Part shown: positions 12,234 to 21,260 of the stretch, in pieces
How the letters are laid out: each line of letters starts with the position of its first letter
Numbering within the stretch: position 1 is the stretch's first letter
DNA from: Parvibaculum sp040216885
GTDB taxonomy: Bacteria; Pseudomonadota; Alphaproteobacteria; Parvibaculales; Parvibaculaceae
DNA length: 64,000 nucleotides
Direction: 5' to 3'
Assembly: GCA_040216885.1 (NCBI GenBank)
Contig: JAVJOG010000027.1
Location: forward strand, 1-64,000
Translations under genes and position numbers: made by a program
Notes under the pieces: model-generated
What the model saw: only the letters and a program-made list of their open reading frames with translations
What the model was told of the DNA's origin: nothing
Database searches by the model: none

Positions 12234-12475
12234 CCCGAACCGTTATTTTCTCTACGAAAGGGTATTACGACGGTCGTCGGCGCTTCAAAACGATACACAA
12301 CCGGTCCCCGAGCCGGCTCGACAACATTCCACCCAATGCGTCTGATTGCCTAGAATAGAACAAAACTGTTGACAAACTGCAACCACGGATTGCTCCAACC
12401 CCCTTTTCCGGCCTCCGATTTCGGGGTTTTGGGTCCGGCGCGGATCAGTGGCGGCGGCGGGCCTCGGCCGCCCGC

Positions 12476-14746
12476 TCAGACGAGCACGCCATGTGCCTCG
12501 GCAAAGCCGGCAAGCCTCTCCCGGACGGAGCGATCCGGCAGGTCGAGGAGACCGTCCATGAAAGCCTCGAGCTTTCCGGTGTCGAGCGAGCGGACCATCA
12601 TCTTGACCGGGCCGACCGCCGCCGGAGACATCGAAATCCGGCGGAAACCAAGGCCCAGCAGGGCCATCGCCTCAAGCGGCTTGCCCGACATCTCGCCGCA
12701 CAGCGTCAGCGGCGTCTCGTGCCGGTGGCACTTGGCGACGATATGCTTCAGGAAGCTCAGCACAGCCGGGCTGAGGAAGTCGTAGCGGCCGGCGACGCGC
12801 GCATTGCCCCGGTCGGAGGCGAAGAGGAATTGCAGCAGATCGTTCGAGCCGACCGAGACGAAATCGACCAGCGGCAACAGCGTGTCGAGCTGCCAGGCAA
12901 GCGAGGGCACCTCGAGCATGGTGCCGATTTCGAGAAGGGCGGGCTTTTCCTTGCCGAACTGGTCGAGCCGCGCCATTTCCTTGTCGACCAGCGCCCGGGC
13001 GCGCTGGAACTCGGCCACCTCGGCAATCATCGGAAACATGATCCGGAGCGAGCGCCCGGCCGCCGCGGTCAGCAGCGCCCTGACCTGGTGACGCAGCAAC
13101 CCCGGCCGGTCGAGGCTGATACGGATGGCTCGCCAGCCGAGCGCCGGGTTTTCTTCCTTCAGCGCCGCGAAATTCATGTAGGGCAGCATCTTGTCGCCGC
13201 CGATGTCGAGGGTCCGGAAGACCACCGGAGTGTCGCCGGCCACGTCGAGCACGGCGCTGTAGAGCTCGATCTGGTCGCGCAAGGACGGCAGCGTCGATGC
13301 GATCATGAACTGGAGCTCGGTACGGAAAAGCCCGATCCCCTCCGCACCCGATTCCTCCAGATGCGGCAGATCGACCTGCAGCCCCGCATTGACATAGAGC
13401 GACACGCGCTGACCGTCGCAAGTGATCGCGGGCTCGTTGCGGATTGCCTTGTACTGTTCCTGCTTGCGGGCCCGGAACCGCGCCTTCTCCGAATAGGAGG
13501 CGATCACCTCCTGCGAGGGCCGCAGATAGACCTCGCCCGTATCGCCATCGACGATGATCGCATCGCCCGGCTCGATATGATCGAGAATATCATCGGCGCG
13601 GCCGACGGTCGCGATACCGAAGGCGCGCGCGACGATGGACACATGCGCATTGGCCGCGCCTTCCTCGAGCACGAGGCCCCGAAGCCGCGTCTTGTCGTAG
13701 TCGAGAAGCTCGGCCGGTCCCATGTTGCGCGCGATGACGATGGCGTCGTTGGGCAGGTTGGCCGAAAGCGACGCAAGCGTGACACCGGTAAGCAGGCGCA
13801 GCAGCCGGTTCGCCAGATCGTCGAAATCGTGCAGCCGGTCGCGGATATAGGGGTCGGCCGCGCGCTGCAGCCGCGCCCGGGTGTCGTTCTGCACGCGCTC
13901 GACGGCCGCTTCCGCCGTGAGGCCGGTGCGCACCGCCTCGAGCATCCGCTTCAGCCAGCCCCGGTCGTTGGCGAACATGCGATAGGCCTGCAGCACTTCG
14001 CGATGTTCGCCCGCGTGGCTGAGATCGGCCGTCTCCAGCATGTCGTCGATCGAGCCCCTGAGCGCATAGACCGACTGTTCCAGCCGCTTCAGTTCGACTT
14101 CGGTGTCTTCGGCGATCAGCTTGGTGACGTGAACACGCGGCTCGTGCAGCACCGCATGACCGAGCGCGATGCCTTCGCAGAATGCGGTCGCCTGAATGTA
14201 GTACGGCACCTCCCGCGCCAGGTCCGGCGTCGCATAGGCTTGCGGGTCGACAAGCTCGGCCGCCGCCACGACTTCCGCGAGCACCATCGCGACCGTTTGC
14301 AGCGCCTCGACTTCTTCTTCGGTGTAGTGCCGCTTGGTGCGGTTCTGCACGGCAAGAACGCCGACGACCTTGCCGCTCCTGAGGATCGGCACGCCCATCA
14401 GCGACTTGTAGATTTCTTCACCCGTTTCCGGCCGATAGGCGAAGCCCGGATGCGATTGCGCATCGGCAAGGTTGAGCGGCCGCGCATGCTCGGCAATATC
14501 GCCGACAAGGCCCTCGCCGGTCTTCAGCCGGGTGTTGTGAACGGCGGTCGGCTTCAGGCCTTCGGTCGCCGACAGTTCAAGCTCGCGCTGCCGGTTGAGC
14601 AGATAGACTGAGCACACTTCGGCAACCAAGTTGGAGGCGATCCGCACGACGATCGTGTCGCGCCGCTTCTGCGCGCTTTCGGGCTCCGCCATGACTTCAC
14701 GCAGCCGGCGGAGCAGTATGCGCGGACCGCCGACCGAGCCCGGCAT
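12476..14746 (-). CDS. ptsP: Nitrogen phosphotransferase enzyme I (EI-Ntr)
   Basis: First enzyme of the nitrogen PTS: it autophosphorylates from PEP and passes phosphate to NPr. Domains: N-terminal GAF sensor (about 20-165, IVVRIASNLVAEVCSVYLLN...GVLAVQNRT), EI N-terminal domain, the phosphohistidine domain with NAHVSIVARAFGIA (His is the phosphoacceptor), and the C-terminal PEP-binding barrel (GLFRTELQFM, SVGSNDLLQF, LCGEMSGKP). Start at ATG 14746 gives 756 residues, the usual length. Upstream starts would overlap lysC. It sits directly after lysC, a conserved alphaproteobacterial order. Confidence 0.95.
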   Translation of the reverse strand: MPGSVGGPRILLRRLREVMAEPESAQKRRDTIVVRIASNLVAEVCSVYLLNRQRELELSATEGLKPTAVHNTRLKTGEGLVGDIAEHARPLNLADAQSHPGFAYRPETGEEIYKSLMGVPILRSGKVVGVLAVQNRTKRHYTEEEVEALQTVAMVLAEVVAAAELVDPQAYATPDLAREVPYYIQATAFCEGIALGHAVLHEPRVHVTKLIAEDTEVELKRLEQSVYALRGSIDDMLETADLSHAGEHREVLQAYRMFANDRGWLKRMLEAVRTGLTAEAAVERVQNDTRARLQRAADPYIRDRLHDFDDLANRLLRLLTGVTLASLSANLPNDAIVIARNMGPAELLDYDKTRLRGLVLEEGAANAHVSIVARAFGIATVGRADDILDHIEPGDAIIVDGDTGEVYLRPSQEVIASYSEKARFRARKQEQYKAIRNEPAITCDGQRVSLYVNAGLQVDLPHLEESGAEGIGLFRTELQFMIASTLPSLRDQIELYSAVLDVAGDTPVVFRTLDIGGDKMLPYMNFAALKEENPALGWRAIRISLDRPGLLRHQVRALLTAAAGRSLRIMFPMIAEVAEFQRARALVDKEMARLDQFGKEKPALLEIGTMLEVPSLAWQLDTLLPLVDFVSVGSNDLLQFLFASDRGNARVAGRYDFLSPAVLSFLKHIVAKCHRHETPLTLCGEMSGKPLEAMALLGLGFRRISMSPAAVGPVKMMVRSLDTGKLEAFMDGLLDLPDRSVRERLAGFAEAHGVLV

Positions 14747-14807
14747 CAGTCCGGATCCCGTTCGCTGCGGAAATGGCGGCGGAAGAGCGTCAACGGTCTT
14801 TCCTCCG

Positions 14808-16064
14808 TTATCCGGCGTCGAGTTCATAGGCCGTGTGCAGGGCGCGCACGGCAAGCTCGGTATATTCCGACGAGATCAGCACACTGACCTTGATCTCCGA
14901 GGTGGTGATCGCAAGGATGTTGATCCCCTTTTCGGCCAGCGTCTGGAACATCGTCTTTGCGACGCCGGCATGGCTGCGCATGCCGATGCCGATGATCGAC
15001 ACCTTGACGACGTTGATGTCGGTCTTGACTTCCTTGCAGCCGATGCCGGCTTGCAGCTTTCGGATCACGTCTTCGGCGCGCGTCAGCTCGGCCTGCGGCA
15101 CCGTGAAGGTGATGTCGGTGCTTTTGCCGTCATCCGACACGTTCTGGATGATCATGTCGACATTGATCGCCGCATCGGCGAGCGGCCCGAACACGCCTGC
15201 GGCGACGCCCGGCTTGTCCTCGACCTTGACGAGCGTCACCTTGGCTTCGTCTTTTGAATAGGCGATGCCGCTTACGACCTGCTGTTCCAAGATTTCATCC
15301 TCGTCGCAAACAAGAGTTCCCGGTCCGCTGGCCTCGGGCCCATTGCCTTGCGGTGCATCGGGCGCATCGAAGCTCGAACGGACCTGAAGGCGCACGCGAT
15401 GGACCATGGCGAGTTCGACGGAGCGGGTCTGGAGGACCTTGGCGCCGAGCGACGCCATCTCCAGCATTTCCTCGTAACTGATCTTATCAAGCTTTCGGGC
15501 CTTCGCAACGATGCGGGGGTCCGTTGTGTAGACGCCATCGACATCGGTGTAGATGTCGCAACGGTCGGCGCCGATGGCGGCCGCGATGGCGACCGCGCTG
15601 GTATCCGAACCGCCACGGCCGAGCGTCGTGATCCTGTTATCGGGCGCGAGGCCCTGAAATCCGGCGACGACCGCTACTTCCTTGCGCGCCAGGCGCTCGA
15701 TCAGCACCGTGCCGTCGATTTCCTGGATGCGCGCCGCGCCATGTGCATTGTCGGTGCGTATGGGAATCTGCCAGCCGAGCCACGAGCGCGCCGACACGCC
15801 GATGCGCTGCAGCTCGATCGCCAGCAACCCGACCGTCACCTGTTCGCCCGTCGCGACGATGGCGTCGTATTCGCGCGCGTCGTGCAGCGGTGCCGTCTCG
15901 CGCGCCCAGGAGACAAGCTGATTGGTCGTGCCCGCCATTGCCGAGACGACGACGGCGACCTCGTGGCCGGCATCGGTCTCGCGCTTGACGTGTTGCGCGA
16001 CATTTCGGATGCGTTCGATGTCCGCAACCGACGTACCGCCGAATTTCATGACCAGTCTGGCCAT
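14808..16064 (-). CDS. lysC: Aspartate kinase
   Basis: Catalyses the first step from aspartate to lysine, threonine and methionine. 418 residues: kinase domain starting MARLVMKFGGTS (KFGGTS is the ATP site), with TTLGRGGSDTSAVA and DVDGVYTTDPR, followed by two ACT domains (VTLVKVEDKPGVAAGVF and VSIIGIGMRSHAGVA) for feedback inhibition. I chose ATG 16064; further upstream ATGs would add up to 22 residues with no family counterpart. It heads the minus-strand cluster with ptsP and is divergent from ubiG. Confidence 0.96.
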   Translation of the reverse strand: MARLVMKFGGTSVADIERIRNVAQHVKRETDAGHEVAVVVSAMAGTTNQLVSWARETAPLHDAREYDAIVATGEQVTVGLLAIELQRIGVSARSWLGWQIPIRTDNAHGAARIQEIDGTVLIERLARKEVAVVAGFQGLAPDNRITTLGRGGSDTSAVAIAAAIGADRCDIYTDVDGVYTTDPRIVAKARKLDKISYEEMLEMASLGAKVLQTRSVELAMVHRVRLQVRSSFDAPDAPQGNGPEASGPGTLVCDEDEILEQQVVSGIAYSKDEAKVTLVKVEDKPGVAAGVFGPLADAAINVDMIIQNVSDDGKSTDITFTVPQAELTRAEDVIRKLQAGIGCKEVKTDINVVKVSIIGIGMRSHAGVAKTMFQTLAEKGINILAITTSEIKVSVLISSEYTELAVRALHTAYELDAG

Positions 16065-16290
16065 TTTCGCTTCCATAATTCCGCGCCGCCGGCCTTCGGT
16101 TCGGCAGCTTGCATTGTTCGCCAGCCCCAAGGGTCCACTGGACCGATCCGGCCGGAACGCCCTATATCATATCGAGATGAGAGGCTTGGCCCCGCGCCCG
16201 CCGGGCGCGGCCATACATACAAGCCCCGCTTGAAGCCCGCAACCGGCGGAAATGCCCGGAAAGCTACCGTAACGCAAGGGAACGACCCCG

Positions 16291-17064
16291 ATGAGCAGGC
16301 CGGCCGGAAACGAAGCCCCGAGAGGCGCGCCGAGCAGCGTCGATCCGGCGGAGATCGCCCGTTTTTCGGCCATGGCCGCCGAATGGTGGGACCCGGCGGG
16401 CAAGTTCCGTCCGCTGCACAAATTCAACCCGGTGCGCCTCGCCTATATCCGCGACCATGTGACGGCCCGTTTCGGGCGCGACGGACAGGCGATGCGGGTT
16501 TTCGAGGGCCTGCGCTTTCTCGACATCGGCTGCGGCGGAGGTCTCCTTTCCGAACCGATGGCACGGCTCGGCGCCGAAGTGGTGGCCGCCGACGCCTCGG
16601 AAAAGAACATCAAGACGGCGTCCGTCCACGCCGCCGAGCAGGGCCTCGCCATCGACTATCGCTGCACGACCGCAGAAGCCCTGGCCACCGCCGGCGAGAC
16701 GTTCGACGTGATCCTCAACATGGAAGTAATCGAGCATGTGGCCGATCGCGACATGTTCCTGAAGGATTGCGCCCGGATGGTGAAACCGGGCGGATTGATG
16801 TTCGTGGCGACGCTCAACCGCACACTGAAGGCGCATGCGCTCGCCATCGTCGGCGCCGAATACGTGCTCGGCTGGCTGCCGCGCGGCACGCATGACTGGA
16901 AGAAATTCGTCACCGTCGAGGAAATGGAACGCGGGCTCGCCGCCGCCGGGCTCGAGGTGATGGAAATTTCGGGGGTCAGCTACAATCCGCTTTTCGGCAC
17001 CTGGTCGCTGTCGCGCGACACCGATGTCAACTACATGGCGCTGGCGGGACGGGCGAACGGCTAG
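16291..17064 (+). CDS. ubiG: Ubiquinone biosynthesis O-methyltransferase UbiG
   Basis: SAM-dependent enzyme for both O-methylations in ubiquinone synthesis. 257 residues with the family hallmarks: FSAMAAEWWDPAGKFRPLHKFNPVRL near the N-terminus, SAM motif FLDIGCGGGLLSEPMARLGA, NMEVIEHV, and the C-terminal ISGVSYNPLFGTWSLSRDTDVNY. It is divergent from lysC, as in many alphaproteobacteria. Its TAG stop overlaps the stop of the converging DUF1178 gene within one CTAG. Confidence 0.97.
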   Translation: MSRPAGNEAPRGAPSSVDPAEIARFSAMAAEWWDPAGKFRPLHKFNPVRLAYIRDHVTARFGRDGQAMRVFEGLRFLDIGCGGGLLSEPMARLGAEVVAADASEKNIKTASVHAAEQGLAIDYRCTTAEALATAGETFDVILNMEVIEHVADRDMFLKDCARMVKPGGLMFVATLNRTLKAHALAIVGAEYVLGWLPRGTHDWKKFVTVEEMERGLAAAGLEVMEISGVSYNPLFGTWSLSRDTDVNYMALAGRANG

Positions 17065-17498
17065 TTGGCGCGCACCGGCGGCACGATCGGCAGGGGCGCG
17101 ACCTCGACGCCTTCTTCGATCAGGTCGCGTGCTTCGTCGAGCGTCGCCTCGCCGTAGATCTCGCGGCGATCCGTCTCGCCGTAATGGATGCGTCGCGCTT
17201 CCTCGGCGAACCTGTCGCCGACATAGTCGCAATTCTCCTCGACGTGCTTCTTGAGCGCCAGCATCATCATGTTCATCTTTTGCGCCGGGTCGGGCACAGC
17301 CGAAATCTCGCTACGCTTCGCAGCTTTCTTCGTGCCCCGCCCAAGTCTTGGCGCCATCAATGCCTTGCGCACCTCGGCGCTGCCGCAAACCGGACAGCGG
17401 ACTTCGCCGGACGCGGCCTGCGCCTCGAACCCGGTCGAGGACGGAAACCAGCCGTCGAACTCATGCTCCTGCGCACAGAGAAGAGAATAGCGGATCAT
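17061..17498 (-). CDS. DUF1178 family protein
   Basis: 145-residue protein starting MIRYSLLCAQEHEFDGWF. An N-terminal zinc-ribbon-like half has CPVCGSAEV plus an upstream Cys-x-x-x-His (CAQEH), a mid-section is rich in Lys/Arg, and the C-terminal half is helical (ALKKHVEENCDYVGDRFAEEARRIHYGE). This is DUF1178, of unknown function. The ATG overlaps the nitrilase stop by 4 nt, so it is coupled to that gene in the comF-grxC-nitrilase-DUF1178 operon. Confidence 0.88.
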   Translation of the reverse strand: MIRYSLLCAQEHEFDGWFPSSTGFEAQAASGEVRCPVCGSAEVRKALMAPRLGRGTKKAAKRSEISAVPDPAQKMNMMMLALKKHVEENCDYVGDRFAEEARRIHYGETDRREIYGEATLDEARDLIEEGVEVAPLPIVPPVRAN

Positions 17499-18355
17499 GA
17501 TGCCTGCCTCACGGCCTTGACCACCGGCAGCGTGAAATCGCGATCGTGGCCGAGACTTGGAACGCGCGTCCGCGCCTGAGCGATCCGCGCGGTGTCGATT
17601 TCGGCGAGCACGACGCATGGCTCGTCATGCGCGGCCTCGGCGACAATCTCGCCCCAGGGCGCGACGACGAGACTGTGGCCGAAAGTCTCGCGGCCGCATT
17701 CGTGTTTGCCACCCTGCGCCGGCGCAAGGACATAGCAACCGGTCTCGACGGCGCGCGCCTTCAGCAGCGTATGCCAATGCGCTTCGCCGGTCTGCCGCGT
17801 GAAAGCGGCGGGCACGGTCAGGAAGTCTGCGCCTGCCTGCGCCAGCGCCCGGTAGAGCTGCGGGAAACGCAGATCGTAGCAGACCGTCATGCCGAGACGG
17901 CCCCAGGGAAGCTCGGCGATGACGGCCGCGCGGCCCGGCTCGAAATTCTTGCTCTCGCGGTAGCTCTCGCCGCCTTCGAGGTCGACGTCGAACATATGGA
18001 TCTTGTCGTAGCGCGCCGCGATGCCGCCATCCGGCGCGATCAGGAACGAGCGGTTGGCGAGCTTCTGTGGCGAAATTTTCACCGGCAGCGAACCTTTCAG
18101 CAGACAGATTTTCTTCGCCGCCGACAGCGCGCAAAGCGCCGCAAGCGTCGGATCGTCTTTTTCCTCGGACGTATTGGCAAACAGCCGCTCGCTTTTCGTT
18201 TCGAGCAGCGATGTCATTTCCGGTGTCATGACGAAGTCGGCGCCTCGCGCCGCCGCCTCCGACACCAGCCGCGACGCCTCGGCGATGTTGCCCGCGACGT
18301 CGCACCCGGTGCGCATCTGCACCAGGGCGGCGGTGAATGTCGGAGCGGTATTCAT
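17495..18355 (-). CDS. Carbon-nitrogen hydrolase (nitrilase family, Nit1/Nit2-like)
   Basis: 286-residue hydrolase with an intact Glu-Lys-Cys triad: Glu in MTPEMTSLL, Lys in DKIHMFDVDL, Cys in VCYDLRFPQLYR. The closest group is the deaminated-glutathione amidase/omega-amidase branch; the substrate is inferred. Start ATG 18355 (MNTAPTFTAALVQM). The gap to grxC upstream is 4 nt, and there is a 4-nt overlap with DUF1178 downstream. Pairing with glutaredoxin fits a glutathione-repair role. Confidence 0.9.
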   Translation of the reverse strand: MNTAPTFTAALVQMRTGCDVAGNIAEASRLVSEAAARGADFVMTPEMTSLLETKSERLFANTSEEKDDPTLAALCALSAAKKICLLKGSLPVKISPQKLANRSFLIAPDGGIAARYDKIHMFDVDLEGGESYRESKNFEPGRAAVIAELPWGRLGMTVCYDLRFPQLYRALAQAGADFLTVPAAFTRQTGEAHWHTLLKARAVETGCYVLAPAQGGKHECGRETFGHSLVVAPWGEIVAEAAHDEPCVVLAEIDTARIAQARTRVPSLGHDRDFTLPVVKAVRQAS

Positions 18356-18359
18356 TGCG

Positions 18360-18617
18360 TCAGGCGGCCAGCATGGCGTCGAGCTTGCCGGCTTCGTCAA
18401 GCGCCCAGAGATCGTCGCAGCCGCCAACATGCGCGCCGCCGATGAAAATTTGCGGCACTGTGTGGCGGCCGTTGGCCCGCGCCATCATTTCGCGGCGCTT
18501 GTCGACATCCATGCCGACATCGATTTCGGTGAACGCCACACCCTTCCGGCCGAGCAACTCCTTTGCCCGGTAGCAATAGGGACACATCAGGGTCGTGTAG
18601 ATCGTCACATCCGCCAT
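18360..18617 (-). CDS. grxC: Glutaredoxin 3
   Basis: 85-residue glutaredoxin with the dithiol active site CPYC (MADVTIYTTLMCPYCYRAKELL), the conserved TVPQIFIGG loop with cis-Pro, and GGCDDLWAL for glutathione binding. The ATG at 18617 has GGAG 7 nt upstream. It is followed after 4 nt by the nitrilase gene and preceded by comF. Confidence 0.95.
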   Translation of the reverse strand: MADVTIYTTLMCPYCYRAKELLGRKGVAFTEIDVGMDVDKRREMMARANGRHTVPQIFIGGAHVGGCDDLWALDEAGKLDAMLAA

Positions 18618-18672
18618 TGCGGAACTCCGGCAAGGGGCCGCGCACACGCTCGGCCCGAAAAACAACTGTTTA

Positions 18673-19449
18673 TCATATAGATACGCCCCCGCCGGGTACA
18701 ACCCGCGCGACGCAGAGGACCGACACCTCGGCCGCCCCGCCGCGCCGGAGCACCCGCGCGCAAGCCTCCGCCGTCGCGCCCGTCGTCATCACATCGTCGA
18801 CCAGCACCACCCTCCGGCCGCGCACAAGCGCATCGGCGCCGTTGGCGAGCCGAAAGGCGCCGGCGACGTTGCGCCGCCGGGCATCGCCCGAGAGGCCGAC
18901 CTGCGGCCGTGTCGCCCGGACACGCTGCAGCAGTTCCGGCATGTGCACGACGCCTGTCGATGCGGCTACGCGCCGCGAAAGCTCCGCCGACTGATTGAAG
19001 CGCCGCGAAAAGAGCCGCCGCTCATGGAGCGGCACCGGCGCCAGAAGATCCGCATCGGCCAGAAGCTCCGCACCGCTGCGCACCAGCCAGCGCGCAAAGG
19101 CGGGGGCCGCCTCCATCCGATCGCCATATTTGAACCGGTGCAGCAGCGCCGCCGCGCGGTCGTTGTAGCGCATCGCCGCGCGCGCTCGCGCATAGGCGGG
19201 CGGTTGGGCAAGCGCCACCGCGCTGACGGTATCCGGCCCGGTATCGAATGAAAACGGCAATCCCGTGACGGCGCAGAAAGGCCGTTCGATGAACTCGATC
19301 TCGCTCCAGCAGCGTGCGCAAAGCGCCCCATGCGCGTCGACGCCGCGCCCGCAGCCGAGACAAAGAGGCGGCAGGGCAATGTCGGCAAACAGCAAGGCGC
19401 GCCGCCAACCCGCCGACCAGCGATCCGCAATACCTGTCCCGATGTCCAT
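18673..19449 (-). CDS. comF: ComF family phosphoribosyltransferase-like protein
   Basis: 258 residues. An N-terminal zinc finger (CLGCGRGVDAHGALCARCW) is followed by a type I phosphoribosyltransferase fold with FKYGDR, PVPLHERRLFSRRFNQS and the PRPP loop VVLVDDVMTTGAT. ComF proteins act in DNA uptake in competent bacteria; in alphaproteobacteria their role is less clear. The start may be ATG 19449 or ATG 19479 (10 residues longer). It heads the comF-grxC-nitrilase-DUF1178 operon and is divergent from a methyltransferase gene. Confidence 0.88.
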   Translation of the reverse strand: MDIGTGIADRWSAGWRRALLFADIALPPLCLGCGRGVDAHGALCARCWSEIEFIERPFCAVTGLPFSFDTGPDTVSAVALAQPPAYARARAAMRYNDRAAALLHRFKYGDRMEAAPAFARWLVRSGAELLADADLLAPVPLHERRLFSRRFNQSAELSRRVAASTGVVHMPELLQRVRATRPQVGLSGDARRRNVAGAFRLANGADALVRGRRVVLVDDVMTTGATAEACARVLRRGGAAEVSVLCVARVVPGGGVSI

Positions 19450-19525
19450 GCCCGATCCCAGCGGCGCCCCGTACGGCATCAGCCTATCACGCACGCGCCC
19501 CTTGCGGGCAAAGGTCCCGCCGACC

Positions 19526-20482
19526 ATGATGCCGGCCATGCCGACCTCCGCCCTGCCAGCACCGCCCTCGGGCCCGATGCGCGTTTTCGACCGGACCGCC
19601 CATGCGCGCCACCGCGCCCGCGCCGCCGCCGGTTTCGCCGGGCATGACTTTCTGGTGCGCCGCGCCGCCGCCGACATCGCCGAGCGCATCGGCGGCATCA
19701 ACCGTAATTTTCCGCTCGCACTCGATCTCGGCTGCCACCGGGGCGCCCTGGGTGCGGCGCTGACCGAAGCCGGAGAAACGGCGGCAAAGGTGAAAATGCT
19801 CGTATCAGCCGACCTCGCACCGGCGATGCTGGCCCATGCGCGGGGTCCGCGCGTCGCCGCCGACGAAGAAGCCCTGCCGTTCCGGGACGCCAGTCTCGAT
19901 CTTGCTGTCAGCATACTCTCGCTGCATTGGGTGAACGATTTGCCCGGCGCCTTGATCCAGTTGCGCCGGGCATTGAAGCCCGACGGCCTTTTCATGGCCG
20001 CGCTCTTGGGCGGCGACACGCTGAGCGAATTGCGCCAGTCGATCGCCGAGGCCGAAATCGAATGCGAGGGCGGCCTCAGCCCGCGCGTCTCGCCGTTTGC
20101 CGACATCCGCGACATGGGCAGCCTGATGCAGCGCGCGGGCTTCGCGCTGCCGGTCGTCGATGCGGACCGGGTGACGGTTCGCTATGCCGATCCGATGCGG
20201 CTGATCGCCGAGCTCCGCGGGATGGGCGAAAGCAACGCGCTCGCCGAACGCCGCCGCACACCGATGCGCCGCGCGACGCTGATGCGCGCCATCGACATCT
20301 ATCGCGAGAAGTTCGGATTGCCTGACGGGCGCGTGCCCGCCACTTTCGAAATCGTGACGGCGACCGGCTGGGCCCCGCATGAGAGCCAGCAAAAGCCGCT
20401 TCGGCCCGGCAGCGCCGAAACCCGGCTTGCCGAAGCCCTGGGAACGAGCGAACGAAAGGCCGGAGAAAAGACCGGCCGCTGA
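19526..20482 (+). CDS. Class I SAM methyltransferase (BioC/NDUFAF5-like)
   Basis: 318 residues. N-terminal MRVFDRTAHARHRARAA, SAM motif LALDLGCHRGALGAAL, acidic loop ADEEALPFRDASLDLAVSILSLHWVNDLPG, and C-terminal segments typical of the family that includes BioC and the mitochondrial complex I assembly factor NDUFAF5. In organisms with complex I such homologues may modify its subunits, which is inference here. Starts at 19526, 19538 and 19577 are possible; 19526 is chosen because it clears the divergent comF start. It converges on the Flp pilin gene. Confidence 0.8.
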   Translation: MMPAMPTSALPAPPSGPMRVFDRTAHARHRARAAAGFAGHDFLVRRAAADIAERIGGINRNFPLALDLGCHRGALGAALTEAGETAAKVKMLVSADLAPAMLAHARGPRVAADEEALPFRDASLDLAVSILSLHWVNDLPGALIQLRRALKPDGLFMAALLGGDTLSELRQSIAEAEIECEGGLSPRVSPFADIRDMGSLMQRAGFALPVVDADRVTVRYADPMRLIAELRGMGESNALAERRRTPMRRATLMRAIDIYREKFGLPDGRVPATFEIVTATGWAPHESQQKPLRPGSAETRLAEALGTSERKAGEKTGR

Positions 20483-20501
20483 CGCAGGAGCAAGACCCGG
20501 C

Positions 20502-20687
20502 CTATCCGCCGGAGAGCATCGCAACAACGGGACCAAACAGGAAGTTGCGGATCGAATCGCCTACCAGCGTCACGGCAGCCACGACAACCATGGAGAGGCC
20601 GCCCGCGATGAGGCCGTATTCAATGGCCGTCGCGCCGCGCTCGTCGGCCGCAAACGATTTCGTGAAATTCGTCAAACTGCCGATCAT
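20502..20687 (-). CDS. Flp/Fap-type pilin (type IVb)
   Basis: 61-residue protein: short basic leader (MIGSLTNFTKSFAADERG), then the Flp signature ATAIEYGLIAGGLSMVVVAAVTLVG, where the leader peptidase cleaves after Gly and the E-Y pair at mature positions 5-6 is conserved. The ATG at 20687 has AAGGA upstream. It is 46 nt downstream of mutT. No tad/cpa assembly genes are nearby, so this is an orphan pilin locus. Confidence 0.88.
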   Translation of the reverse strand: MIGSLTNFTKSFAADERGATAIEYGLIAGGLSMVVVAAVTLVGDSIRNFLFGPVVAMLSGG

Positions 20688-20733
20688 CGCCCCGTCCTTC
20701 TCCACCAGTTGCGAGAGGAACGCCGGCGCGCCC

Positions 20734-21168
20734 TCAAAGCAAATCGCGCAATACCGCCACCAACGGTTCGTCCGCCGGCGGCATCGGATAGTCCCGCAAC
20801 CGCGTGGGCCTGACCCATTCGAGCATCTGCTCTTCAAGGGCCCGGACCTGTCCCTCCCAGCGCCGGCACACATAGAGCGGCATCAGAAGGTGAAAGTCCT
20901 CATAGGCATGGCTCGCAAAAGTGAGCGGCGCGAGACAGGCCTTGGTGACGTCGATACCGAGTTCTTCACGAAGCTCCCGGATCAAGGTGTCCTCCGGCAA
21001 TTCGCCCGGCTCCACCTTGCCGCCTGGAAATTCCCAAAGCCCCGCGAGCGGTTTGCCCTCGGGACGGCGGGCGATCAACACCCGCCCGTCGGCATCGACA
21101 AGCGCGCACGCCACGACAAGCACAAGCCGCCTCGGCTCGCCCGTCCCGCTTTCGCGCTCTTCCGTCAT
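20734..21168 (-). CDS. mutT: 8-oxo-dGTP diphosphatase (Nudix, MutT)
   Basis: 144-residue Nudix hydrolase. The Nudix box is complete (GGKVEPGELPEDTLIRELREELGI pattern; catalytic REL-REEL Glu residues present), preceded by ALVDADGRVLIARRPEGK and LWEFPGGK typical of MutT. It removes oxidised dGTP from the nucleotide pool. It lies downstream of argJ, as in many alphaproteobacteria. Confidence 0.94.
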   Translation of the reverse strand: MTEERESGTGEPRRLVLVVACALVDADGRVLIARRPEGKPLAGLWEFPGGKVEPGELPEDTLIRELREELGIDVTKACLAPLTFASHAYEDFHLLMPLYVCRRWEGQVRALEEQMLEWVRPTRLRDYPMPPADEPLVAVLRDLL

Positions 21169-21260
21169 GTTGAGCCTGTGGGGTTAATGTTTCATGGGAC
21201 GCACGCGCCCGGACGGCCGATAGCGCGAATTTTAGTTAAAATCGCGTAACGGCGCGGCGC

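Noticed and set aside
12491..14611. Long plus-strand open frame opposite ptsP
   Set aside because: EI-Ntr motifs on the minus strand are complete; the plus-strand translation is Arg/His/Gln-rich shadow sequence.
19450..20115. In-frame upstream extension of comF opposite the methyltransferase
   Set aside because: It is antisense shadow of the methyltransferase; ComF homologues begin near 19449.
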